The notes beneath the pieces are model-generated. The model was given only the letters and a program-made list of their open reading frames with translations. It was not told the origin of the DNA and made no database searches. Made by a program: the position numbers and the translations under genes. Positions 33,501 to 44,700 of a stretch of 64,000 nt of DNA are shown piece by piece; within the stretch, counting starts at the first letter, position 1, and each line of letters starts with the position of its first letter. Origin of the DNA: Niebla homalea (Eukaryota > Ascomycota > Lecanoromycetes > Lecanorales > Ramalinaceae); the NCBI GenBank assembly GCA_019925105.1, contig JAHGAU010000007.1:1426001-1490000 (forward strand). The letters are read 5' to 3'.

Positions 33501-35593
33501 TTGCGATGATAAAAGTATTCGCAATGCTGCGGTCTTTTCTGAGGACCGAGGTGCTCGCTCAAGTATTTCAATACATTCAGCGAAGCCTTGTCCAACATCA
33601 CAAGACCTCTGCAACAGTTCAAGCGAATGTACTAATTCTGTGGTGGACGGAGAAAGGAGTAAGCGAGGAATGGTCTCATTACCATAAGTACACATCTTTA
33701 CTTTGATGTCGTCGTCCGTACGGATGAGGTTTGGAAAAAGCTGAATGGCCGCGTCTATAGCAGAGGCAGCACCGTATGGCTTGCCGTTTCTGTTCACCAA
33801 AATAGACATCGAAGCTTCGAGCTCTTCTGCCAAGGACATGTGAAGGCAGTCGCGCACTACAACAGACGATATTTGGCTGTCGAGCTGGCTTTGTAGGCTA
33901 TAGTAACGAGTCATCTGGGTGGAGATGGAATCTTGAGATTTGATGTAATCCTTTGATTGTTCTGGTGAAGAGGTTTTCAGGTCCTGGACAAGTTTGGACG
34001 ACAAGTCTTGCCAGGTACTCAGAAAGACGTTCTCCGCCTCGGACGATATTTGTATGCATGCCCTTTCGCAAACATTCTTTGCCTCCAGACCGCTTATTGA
34101 CCATTGGCGGTGATCCAGCGATGGTCTTACGTACTGAAAGACGAGTGGAACGACATGTGTCTCTAGAAACACAGCTTTGTCATCTGTCTTTATAGAATCG
34201 CAGATAAGCTGGGCTGCAGAAAGATACACCAGCCACGCAGAAATTGAGTTGCTGCGGGGCTCATCTTTATTGACAACACCATCATGAAGCGCCTCTAGAA
34301 CTTCGGACGACGGCCATGATGTCTGCGTATTAGACTGGCTCGAACTTTGGACTTCGTCAATTATCAAGTATTGTGGAAGCGATTTCATGAGGCTTTCAGC
34401 GCAGGTCCAAAAATCCAATGGCCCGCCTTGGGAGCCCTTTCTTAGAAAATAGCATAACCTACTTTTGGCAGATTTCTTACCCGTACCAGTGTAATCTCCA
34501 GTCCATACCGAAGGTAAGGTAACAGACAACTGGGTGATAGCACGGATGTAATCATAAGACGACCCTAATTGTGGAGCATGTAGAGCTGATGTAAGCATAG
34601 TAGAGCTTAGAATGGCAGGATCCAGAGAGCTCTTTTGCTTGTCCAATGAGACAACGAGTAGTCGATAGATTGAACGTCGAACAAATGCGTCAGGGGAGGA
34701 TGCGAATTTCCACAGCTTGTCAGTCCGAAGAAGGTCTTGTATTTGAGACTGGCTCTTCGATAATGCCGTTGTCTCTAAAGTTTCTAGACACCATTAGCAT
34801 CCAGCCTGGTGTAATCGAACTTACTCACCAAGCAAGGTTGTGATCATCATAAGTACCATTGCGAGAGTTCGGAAATATTTTGCGTTGGCGTCGTCCGGAC
34901 TGGTTGTCCGCTCATCGCTCAATGTGTTGGCAGATTCTTTCATTATTACATTTTCACCAAATTGAACAATGTCTGCTTGATAGATTCGCCATACGCCCTT
35001 GTACTTTTCTTCGCTGGGAAATACAAGCCTGAACGAGTCTTGCGCTGCACGGCTGACAGACTTATCGTTGTCGTATATCCCAATAAGCCACGCACCGATC
35101 AGCGAGGGCATATGTCTTGCGATTCTCTTTCCAGATGCGGCTGCAAGTTGGCCTTGGAATGTATGAGCCAGCTGCCGCACTCGACGTGAGTTGTCAATCG
35201 AGGTACGAGGATATATGTTTATCTGTTCTCAACCAACATTACTCGCTGACGACAGTGGATCCATCTTGCGTAGAGACCCACCCAGGTGTCCAACAACGGC
35301 TCCTCAAGGCCATCTTGACCAACAGAAGGCAAAATGTATCCCTGCAACTCCTCCAGCGCTTTGGCCTTGGTTATGCTATCTTTCTTCTGCACATTTTTGA
35401 AGGCGACAGTGACATTTGGATCGGCAAGGACCCTCAAGTCAGGTGGTTCGTAAACATGTGATAGCGGTGAGGCAGAGACGCCCCCTAAATTCGATTGGGA
35501 GGCTCCAAGACCGGAATGCTCCAAGGTCCCAGAGAACGCGCTCGACACAGCTCTGCTTGACGAAGCCTGGGATTTGAATGCTTTTTTGCTCAT
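30503..35593 (-). CDS. LTN1: Listerin-type E3 ubiquitin ligase Ltn1/Rkr1
   Basis: Exons 35282-35593, 34829-35222, 33046-34783 and 30503-32987 join in phase to 1642 residues, matching the family (1560-1770). The N-terminal region (SITKAKALEELQGYILPS, then NSRRVRQLAHTFQGQLAAAS and RIARHMPSLIGAWLIG) is the listerin N-terminal domain that contacts the 60S subunit. Next come long HEAT/ARM-like helices. The C-terminal variant RING at residues about 1590-1642 shows CAICYSVVG, CPTCKNRFHAGCLFRWF and CPLCRNTF. Listerin ubiquitinates nascent chains stuck on 60S subunits in the ribosome quality control complex. Introns are 59, 45 and 58 nt; all have canonical ends, the first with a GTGGGT donor. Confidence 0.93.
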
Positions 35594-36229
35594 CGCTGCT
35601 TAGTTCCTGGTGGATTGGAAGGTAAGTGGCGCGCAAGACGAAGCAGTTCAAAGAAGATCATGCACAATCTGAGGAACAAGGAGACCGTCAGACCCACGAC
35701 GCCGGGGAATGCACCTCCAATGCCACACACATGCAATACGAATGACGAAACGATGATGGCCGAGGGGCTGTCCTCCAGCACTGAGTAGCGACAGCTTATC
35801 TTATCTTAGCGCGTCACGCCTGCAGTCAAAGAATTTAGCTTTAATTTCTGAAAATGGCAAGTGAATTGATGATTCAACAGTATCAAGTACCTTCTCGAAT
35901 CACATTGAACCAATAAGGGTGCTGTCACACACATGGACGCTTGTGTGTGATGAGTATGTATGGATTGAGTGTGATCAGTCAAGATGGATCTATGAAAGAA
36001 GACGAAGGATGCCTGCAGGAAATACCTAGCTACCTATAGTCTGGGATGTACGGCGATGTGATGAGATATACACGTGTCTTGCGAGGCTCTTGACCTAGGC
36101 TGACAGATGCTTGTAGCATAGGATGCGTGTTTTTGACTCACAACAAGATGGGCTCATGTATCTCCAGCAAAACCACTCCTAAATATCCACATGGCTGGCA
36201 TTGGCCCATCTCATGGAATCCATTCCAAT
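35594..36229. other. Intergenic region with dispersed repeat copy A
   Basis: This 636-bp region upstream of listerin holds its promoter and one copy of a dispersed repeat (about 35930-36125). Confidence 0.55.
35930..36125. repeat. Dispersed repeat, copy A
   Basis: The core tctgggatgtacggcgatgt (36039 on) through acacgtgtct matches 52985 on, and ctaggctgacag (36095-36106) matches the downstream part of copy B in the same order and orientation. Weaker similarity (gtgtg..atg..tgtatg, aaatacc) extends upstream. It is non-coding, with no clear termini. Confidence 0.6.
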
Positions 36230-37065
36230 TTAGCCTGCAAAGCCAGCAATGCACCAAGCACCCAGATCTACAACTGCATCCATAGCAGCAACACTCGAGG
36301 TCTGCGCAGCGGCACCTTTACTGGTACCGCTAGCAGCAGCAGCTCCTCCCACTGTACCAGTGGCGCGAGTGCCGCCGGATGAATTGTGTTGTCAGTGTCA
36401 TTGTCATTGTCTCTTCCGCCTGCTGTCCTTGCTCCTGCAGCCATAGCGGCCTCGCTTCCAGTGGCTAAGGTTGTAGCCGCAGCATCACCCCCATATGCGA
36501 CACCATCGTCACCCTCGTCTCCTCCCACCGTGGCCGTGTTGTGGCCAAAGCTTGTAGCAGCAGCGCTGAGCATGCTGATCTCGGACGGCAGTTCACTCTG
36601 AATTACCTGACCTAAATTTTGATAGTAGCTGCTCGCGTAGCTCGCAAGGTCTTAGGAGAGGTACGTAATGAAGGAGGGAGGATCCGGGGAAGGATTGCCA
36701 GTGATGAAGGCGTGCGCGTAGGCCTGCTGCTGGCCGGCAATCAAGATGGGATCGACCACGGTTTGCGTGGCTATGTACCCGGTGAGACCTTGGTAGTTAG
36801 CTTCGGTCGCAGCGGCTCCTTGATATGAGCTGATGACGGAGAGTGCTTGGCTGAAATCGGCATTCGCTGCGGAGTCACCGGTGGGGAAGGCTGGTTGGTC
36901 GGTATCGTAGACCTGATCGTAGTCAAAAGAGTCATAAGGATCGGAGTTCCCACTGTCATAGGGGTCTCCAGAATTGTAATCGTAGTCATAGCTGTCCTGC
37001 GGACCGGCTGTGACGATGGAAGGAATGACTGGGGGGAGGCTGAGGAGGAGTGTCCATCGACGCAT
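36230..37065 (-). pseudogene. Secreted, probably GPI-anchored small protein; in-frame stop and frameshift
   Basis: From ATG 37065 there is a signal peptide (MRRWTLLLSLPPVIPSIVTA), a Tyr/Asp/Ser-rich stretch and a helix-like middle (ADFSQALSVISSYQGAAATE). The frame meets TAA at 36652-36654, then continues in the same frame with sensible sequence (DLASYASSYYQNLG ... ELPSEISMLSAAATSFGH). A shift of one reading frame near 36380-36400 then leads to an Ala/Gly/Ser-rich tail ending in a hydrophobic AVVDLGAWCIAGFAG at TAA 36230, as expected of a GPI signal or weak anchor. This composition is common in fungal secreted proteins, and no enzyme domain is visible. A 37-nt GT-AG segment covering the stop exists but is unusually short and would not cure the frameshift. 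Sequencing error remains possible. Confidence 0.5.
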
Positions 37066-38346
37066 ATTGGAAACAATGGGCAAATTGATTCAACCTGGAG
37101 AGGACGACTATGGAGGTGCTGCTGCGCGAGGTGGGAGAAGGGGAAATGTTTGAAACTCAATATGCCGGCGAAGGGTTCAAATTCAGCAACGTGCCTCGAC
37201 GGCAACGTGCCCCGAAATCGGACCTCTTCACGTACGAGATTTGCCAACAACATCATGCAACACACTGTAGCGGGGCTAACATTTAGAAAACACCTCACGT
37301 CTTGGCCAGCTCCTGGGATTATCACAGGCCGCAAGTTCCTTAAAGGATTGGCTCCCCTGGAAGTCCGGTGCAAAAATGAGCAAGCGAGGCTTGCGAGGCA
37401 AGATACTGATGATACTCAACGAATTTCCTCGTAGGGGAAAGTGTTTCGGCATCAACTTTCCGATAGACGCTTGGCGGTGGTTAGCGTCGGAGGTGGGAAC
37501 GAATCGAGGGTCGCTCGCTAGGAGCAAAGAAGACTTGGATACAAAATGGGTAGATTGAGTCAAGCGTATCGGAATTGGAACCAGTATATTTTCCAATTGA
37601 TGGGCTTTTGGGTTGACTAGAAGGTAAGAAAGGTTGACGGATTTGCGGGGGATTATACAGCGCCCTCATTGTATCGACTTATTATGATTGCCATCTCCAA
37701 GCCTTCTAGAACAATGATAAACATCGAAAATCTGCCCAACGAGCTTCTTATGCCATATCGAGAGCGTCAAGTAGTGTACTGAAAAGGCCTGCCTGTCTAT
37801 ACTCGAGAGCTCACTTGCGTAGAGAGTACTGGAACTCACATTGCTTCACAAGTGTGATACTTACATCATATTCAAAGGGATGCAGCCCCCTACCTCATGA
37901 CACACATTTGGGCAGCAAGTTCTGCTTTTGCCGTAAATCCAGATCAGCGTCGTCTACTTGTGTGCATCAAATGCAATTGCCCGCTAACAAGAAATAAGAG
38001 GCCTTCCAGATAGATGCAACCATTCCTCCTAGTGAACATCACCAATCATCTTATGCGTGCGCCAGATTTGATGCTGACCTCGTGCAGTGCGTGACTGAGC
38101 GTCGGGAGTTGTTTCGGTCTTTACTGCATGAGGGTTCTAGAAGTAGAGTTATGAAGGGGAGATCTTAAGATATCGAGGCTAGCCGGATGTAGAAAGCCTT
38201 GCCGGATCACATGCACACGCGACTGTGATTCAAAGTGCACCTATGACTCAATGGTGGCACATTCGAGATGCTCAAAAACAGTATGTAGCTGTCGCTGAAG
38301 CTTGAGAAAGCCAGACATCAAGCCTCGCCCCGAAGACATCTTCACG
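37066..38346. other. Intergenic region
   Basis: This 1.28-kb divergent region lies between the secreted-protein remnant (-) and XPD (+). A ggttcaaattc string near 37174 resembles a tRNA B box, but no A box or cloverleaf accompanies it. Nothing is called. Confidence 0.5.
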
Positions 38347-40870
38347 ATGATTTTCAATATCGAGTAAGGATCGCTTGATGTATCTGTAGAGAGAGGCCCG
38401 TTGTATTGATATTCATGGTAGTGATCTGCCCGTCCTATTCCCATATCCACGGATATATCCCGAGCAATATGCCTATATGTGTGATCTCAAACGGACTCTT
38501 GACGCTGGCGGGCACTGCGTCTTGGAGATGCCTTCGGGGACGGGCAAGACGGTCTCCCTTCTGTCTTTGATCGTTGCGTATCAGCAGTATTACCCAGAGA
38601 AGCGCAAATTAATCTATTGCTCACGTACGATGTCCGAGATCGAGAAGGCTCTAGCAGAACTGAAGGCGCTGATGAAATATCGTGCGGATCAGCTCGGCGA
38701 AGAAGAAGAGTTTCGGGGGCTTGGGCTGACTAGTAGAAAGAACCTGTGCCTTCACCCTTCGGTGAAGCGGGAGAAGAGTGGTTCTATAGTCGATGCCAGA
38801 TGCCGGAGCTTGACCGCCGGCTTTGTGAAGGAGCAAAAGGAACGAGGCGAAGATGTTGACGTGTGCATCTACCATGACAACCTTGATCTTCTGGAGCCCC
38901 ATAGCCTTGTCCCACCAGGGGTTTTCACTCTTGACGGTATGCTCAAATACGGTGAGAAGCATAAGCAATGTCCGTATTTCTCCGTAAGACGCATGGTAAG
39001 AGTTTTTGAGTGGTAAGGGTTTTCACCTACTGAATTGCTCTAGATGCCATTTTGCAACGTCATCATTTACTCCTATCATTATCTCCTGGATCCCAAGATT
39101 GCCGAGCGAGTCAGCAAGGAATTGTCCAAAGACTGTATCGTCGTCTTCGACGAAGCTCATAACATCGACAATGTCTGTATCGAATCTCTCAGCATTGATT
39201 TGACAGAGGACTCCCTCCGCAAAGCAACTCGCGGAGCCAACAACTTGGAGCGCAAGATCAGTGAGATGCGTAGCTCAGACGCAGAAAAGCTCCAGGGCGA
39301 ATATCAAAAGCTGGTGGAGGGTTTGCGAGACGCAGATGAAGCCCGAGACGAGGGCGCCTTCATGGCCAACCCAGCATTACCGGACGATCTGCTACAGGAG
39401 GCTGTCCCTGGGAATATACGACGAGCGGAGCATTTCGTGGCCTTTCTAAAACGCTTCGTCGAATATCTAAAGACACGTATGAAAGTTTTACACGTCATAT
39501 CAGAGACACCACCGTCCTTCCTGCAGCATCTGAAAGACCTGACCTTTATCGAAAAGAAGCCTCTGAGGTTTTGTGCCGAACGTCTTACATCGCTCGTTCG
39601 TACCCTTGAGCTCACCAATATTGAAGACTATCAACCACTTCAAGAAGTCGCTACTTTTGCCACACTAGCCGCGACATACGACAAAGGCTTCCTTCTAATC
39701 CTTGAACCCTATGAGTCCGAGACCGCCACCGTACCTAACCCTATCCTCCACTTCACATGTCTAGACGCCGCCATAGCCATCAAACCAGTCTTTGACCGCT
39801 TCTCCTCCGTAATCATCACGTCAGGAACCATCTCCCCACTCGAAATGTACCCGAAAATGCTCGGCTTCACCACCGTCGTCCAAGAATCCTACAGCATGAC
39901 CCTCGCCCGACGATCCTTCCTCCCCATGATCGTAACCCGCGGCTCCGACCAATCCGCCGTCTCATCCGGATTTCAGATCCGCAACGAACCTGGCGTCGTC
40001 CGCAACTACGGCAGCCTCCTTATGGAACTCAGCAAGATCACTCCGGACGGCATGGTTGTCTTCTTCCCCTCCTATCTCTACATGGAGAGCATCATCAGCA
40101 TGTGGCAGGGCATGGGCACCCTTGACGAAATCTGGAAGTACAAGCTCATTCTTGTCGAAACACCAGATTCGCAAGAAACATCTCTCGCACTGGAAACCTA
40201 CCGCACAGCCTGCTGCAACGGCCGCGGCGCCATCCTCCTCTGCGTCGCTCGGGGGAAAGTATCCGAGGGCATAGATTTCGACCACCACTACGGCCGCACC
40301 GTGCTCTGCATCGGCGTGCCCTTCCAGTACACAGAATCCCGCATCCTAAAGGCCCGGCTTGAGTTCCTCCGCGAAACATACCGTATCCGCGAGAACGACT
40401 TCCTCTCCTTCGATGCCATGCGCCACGCCGCGCAATGCCTTGGTCGTGTCCTCCGTGGCAAGGACGATTACGGCGTCATGGTGCTAGCCGATCGTCGATT
40501 CCAGCGGAAACGGACACAGCTGCCCAAATGGATCAACCAGGCAATGCTGGAAAGTGACACCAATCTGAGCACCGACATGGCGACCGCGAGCGCGAAGAAA
40601 TTCCTGCGGACGATGGCGCAGCCGTTTGGTGGGAAAGATCAGGATGGGATCAGTACCTGGAGCATCAGTGATTTGCGGAAGCATGTGGAGAAGACGCAGA
40701 ACGAGAAGATCCGGGAACTGCAGAACGGTGCTGGCGGTGCGGCGAAGATGGAGGTGGTTGTGACCGATGAGGGCGTTTATGGGAATGGGCACGCGAATGG
40801 GGTGAATGGGCATGATCAATTCGACGATGATGAGATTGATGATGCGGCCATGATGGAGCTTGATGCGTGA
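38347..40870 (+). CDS. RAD3: TFIIH DNA helicase Rad3/XPD
   Basis: Exons 38347-38363, 38422-38995 and 39044-40870 join in phase to 805 residues, a little longer than yeast Rad3 (778). MIFNID|DLPVLFPYPRIYPEQYAYM is the conserved start. Walker A is EMPSGTGKTVSLLSL, and the iron-sulfur cluster cysteines lie between about 115 and 195 (KNLCLHPSV, DARCRSL, HKQCPYFSVRRM). The DEAH box is VVFDEAHNID and the C-terminal motif region includes GRVLRGKDDYGVMVLADRRF. The enzyme is the 5'-3' helicase of TFIIH, needed for nucleotide excision repair and part of the transcription initiation complex. The C-terminal tail after about 720 is Gly/Asn/Asp-rich and variable. The first coding exon has 17 nt. Confidence 0.95.
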
Positions 40871-41737
40871 CCATCTGACAACCAGAGCCAAGGTGAGAGA
40901 TCCGGTTTATTAAGTTTAGCGACTACGCGTCTTGAGATGAGAGAGAAAAGCCGTTTGATGTGATTGAATAATCCAATACCCCAATAAGACTCTTCAGCCT
41001 CTCACTGAGCACATGCCTGAAAGCCGTTCGATCTGCCATACCATGTTACCCCTCTTTCCCCCTTCGCCCTTCCACCGAACGACCCCATGGAAAAGAATTT
41101 CCCTTCCACATAAAATCTTCTTTCAGGGCTCCTACAAACCAGGTAGGCTCCAGTACGCACCAGGCAACCCGACCGAGAGTAGGTCGAAACTCTGCAACCC
41201 CCATGAGACTGTTGTGTCATGTTCATACAAAATGGTTCTCTTGACAGAACGGCCGAAATCAGCACAGACACCACTGGATGCGAACTTCGGCAATCGGGGA
41301 AGTAGTGAAGGACTGAGAAAGAGTTTATGCACCTCAATGCGGCTTAGCGCGTTTTGGAAAGGAGCACTCGACCTCATCTCCGGATTTGTAAATGTAATAT
41401 TCCGACGCTGGAGAGGACGAGAAAGGATGGATTGGGGTTAGTGCGTGGGGGAAAGCACGTGGGATGGGAAGAAGTATCATCATCGGGGGATGGTGGTGGT
41501 GGTGGTGACGGGTGATGGCGGCGGAGGGGGCAAGATTGCTCAGCAAGGTACAGACAAACATGAGACCCTGCAGACTTGGCAACGCGGAATGGAAATGCTG
41601 GAGAGTAACCTTAAAGAGGACGATCTTGAATCGTTTCAGAGTCGGTCTATTCTTGTGATCGCTCGCTAAGCGCTTTTGCAAAACATGCCCATTAGAGGTT
41701 GGCCATTACGAAGCTGTTGGTCTGCCTTTCTATCTCT
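40871..41737. other. Intergenic region between convergent genes
   Basis: This 867-bp region separates the 3' ends of RAD3 (+) and the ABC transporter (-). A GGT/GAT-rich run lies at about 41485-41530. No gene is supported. Confidence 0.5.
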
Positions 41738-44700
41738 TCATGATTTCTCCTCCTGCGCGTCCCTGTTTTTGCGCGGCATCATTCTTCCTATTCCGCTTTT
41801 CACCATGTCCACGAGCTTGCCGAGGCCAGCGAACAAGTATCCGAACCCAAAGCTCCATCCCTTGATGCGGACGGTGTAGATGAAGAAGTACACGAGCACC
41901 CAATTGCTGATGCAGAAGGCCAGGAAGATCGGTAGATACTTCCACTTGTCGCTTGGGTTGACGTTCAGACTGTGCATGTATTCAACACCGTTGCTGTATT
42001 GGCAGTACCCACAAGCCGTAGTTGCATCTGGGTTCGTCAAATAGCCTTGTGCAATGCCGCTGACATAGCTACCAGCGTATTGACTGCAAGTCTGACCAGG
42101 CGGTGGGTTGAACATGGCTGCCTCGTTCGGTCCACACTCGATCTTTTGATCGCGGAGTGTAGCTGCCAAGACGCCACCGATCCAATAGGTTGACGGATTG
42201 AGGTAATACATCCAGTATTTCCAAAAGACGCTCAATTCGCTCCATGGTCGGACGACGCCGTTGAAGAGCGAGAACATGACAAAGAAGAAGGGTAGGACGT
42301 TTGAGATGACGGTGAATGAGGGGGCGAAGGCGCAAATCCATTGGCCCCAGCTAGCTTGGAACCAGAAGAACAGGAGCACCATCCAGAAGACGTAGCCAGC
42401 CGTACTGCTGTCGGTTGGCAACCCAGTAGGGTAATACCACAGCAGCCAGTAGATGACTGCCGAGAGTGTGGTGATGGGTATTTCGGTGACAACGGTGGCT
42501 GTGGAGAAGGCAAACCAATTGTAGATGCGGCTGGGATTTTCGCGCATCAACCAAAGGGCCATGTTCTGGTAGAACTTGGGCACCACGGCGTTGACGACGG
42601 TTGGAGGAATGAGGAGGATGAGGAAAGAGGTGAACATGCGGTTCTGCATGTCGGCAATGGTGTTACCAAGGGACCAGAAGGTGAAACCATTAAAGATCCC
42701 AACGATCACGGCAACAAAGATCTTGCCGTAGTAGTAGGAAGGATCGCGCCAGTGCTGGATGAACATGCGCTTGGTCAACATGGTGCACTGCAGCCATACA
42801 GGGGATGCAAAAGCGTGTTGGGTTGAAGCTTGAGGTGGCTGTACTCTGGAGCGTTCGTCAATGATTTCGCCAATCTCAGCCAGGCGAGCTTTGTGTTCTT
42901 CGCTGTTTCGCCATTCTTGATTCCAATTCAATCGCTTGCCATCCTTTCGCTTGCCTCCTTTGGCGGCAGTTTCAAGGATGAATTCGGCAACGTTCTTGTG
43001 AGGTGGGCAAACGACGCCACGATCTGCAAAGTACTTGGTGACTGCTGATCCGTTATCACCGACTGGACCGAAGTAGAATGTTTGGCCTCCAGGATTCAGG
43101 GCAAGGATCATATCGAATTGCTGGATCAGGAGCGACGATGGCTGATGGATCGTACAAATGATACCATGACCAGCGCGAGCGAGCTTCTGGATGAAACGGA
43201 TGACAGAGTAAGCAGACTGGCTGTCGAGACCAGATGTGGGCTCGTCCAAGAAGAGCAGTGATGGCTTAGCGGCGAGCTCCACTGCAATAGTGACGCGCTT
43301 GCGCTGTTCAACCCCAAGTGACATGATGAGGACATCCTGAATCTCGCCCAGTTCGAGGAGGTCAATGATCTCATCCACATATTCGAGTTTCTTCTGCTTT
43401 GGTATGTGACGCTCCTGTCGCAGGATGGCGCTGAATTCAATGGCTTCCCGAATCGTGGCAGTCTGGTCATGAAGATCCATCTGCTCTACGTATCCAGTCA
43501 GACGTTGGAACTCAGGCCCCAGTGGACGACCATCCACCAAGAATTCGCCCGAAACGGTTCCCATTGCTTGACGCTGGCCCAAGGTATTCAGCAGCGTCGT
43601 TTTACCAGCTCCCGAGGCTCCCATGAGTGCAATCATCACGCCTGGCTTTGCGTAACCGTAAGCTCGGTCAAGAAGTTGCCTCTCGCCTCCTTCATAGGGT
43701 ACGCTGAAGTTGACCTCGTTCCATGTGAAAACGCTGTCACTCTTTGAAGACTTTGGATGGGCTTGAACAGGCTTCTCAAAGTCTGTCTCACTGTCTTGGG
43801 AGCTTTTCGCCTGCAATTGTCCACTTGAAGCGCTCGAATCACCACCATTGCCCCCTTTCTCTTCGTCCAGGCTTTTGGCCGCCTTGGGGGAAGGCTTCTT
43901 TGCGCCTCTTTTGAAGACCAAAGCACCACCTCCACCTTGGACAAAAGTGAAGAGCTCACATGCAAGCACAGTCACCAAGATGTAGAGGACGGTGAAGGCT
44001 ATTAAGGCGCCAAAATTGCGCCACAAGTGGCTGCGAGTATAGTCATAGCTAGCACTGAGATACCGCTCTCCTGTGATCGAGGGGTTGCCAGGAGTAGCGC
44101 CGGTGATTGCGCATCCTTGGTACTGGGGCTCAACCCCAGGGCCTTGTGGAATCAGCTGTGACGGAGCACACGGCATAACTCGGCCGTGAAATTCGTTTGT
44201 CAATACCCCCTCAAATGCGTAAGTGATTGGATTGATGTAGTAGATCCAGCCAAACCATATCTTGTCATTCAAGAGCTGTGGCTTCGCAATTACGTATCCG
44301 GTGTATAGGATGAGTAGATTGAACGCAGTCCCAGCAAATCGCACAGCATCGTCAATGGTGGGAGACAATGCCGCAAACATCCTGTAGAGCGCTGTCAGAT
44401 TGAATGTTGACACGTAGACGAAGATGAAGTAGATCCAGAACTTAGACACATCCACGTCTAAACCTCCAAGAAAGTACAAGATAATGGTAAAAGGGACGGT
44501 CATGACAAGTATCTGTGGGAAGTCCGCGAGCACTCGAGCGAGTGCAACGGCGCTTGGACGATAGAAAGCGTACTCCTTATGTCTCTGAATAACGACTCTG
44601 CCGGTAACAGCCTTGATGAGTTCTGAAAGCTGCAGCCAGCCCAGGAACAAGATTGAGATGAATGCCACACCTCCACGCGAGAATGCACTGGACGTGTCGT

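Noticed and set aside
37166..37190. tRNA B-box-like string ggttcaaattc
   Set aside because: No A box at the right distance and no cloverleaf pairing could be drawn.
38651..38968. 105-codon antisense frame inside RAD3
   Set aside because: It lies wholly opposite a conserved helicase exon and has no features of its own.
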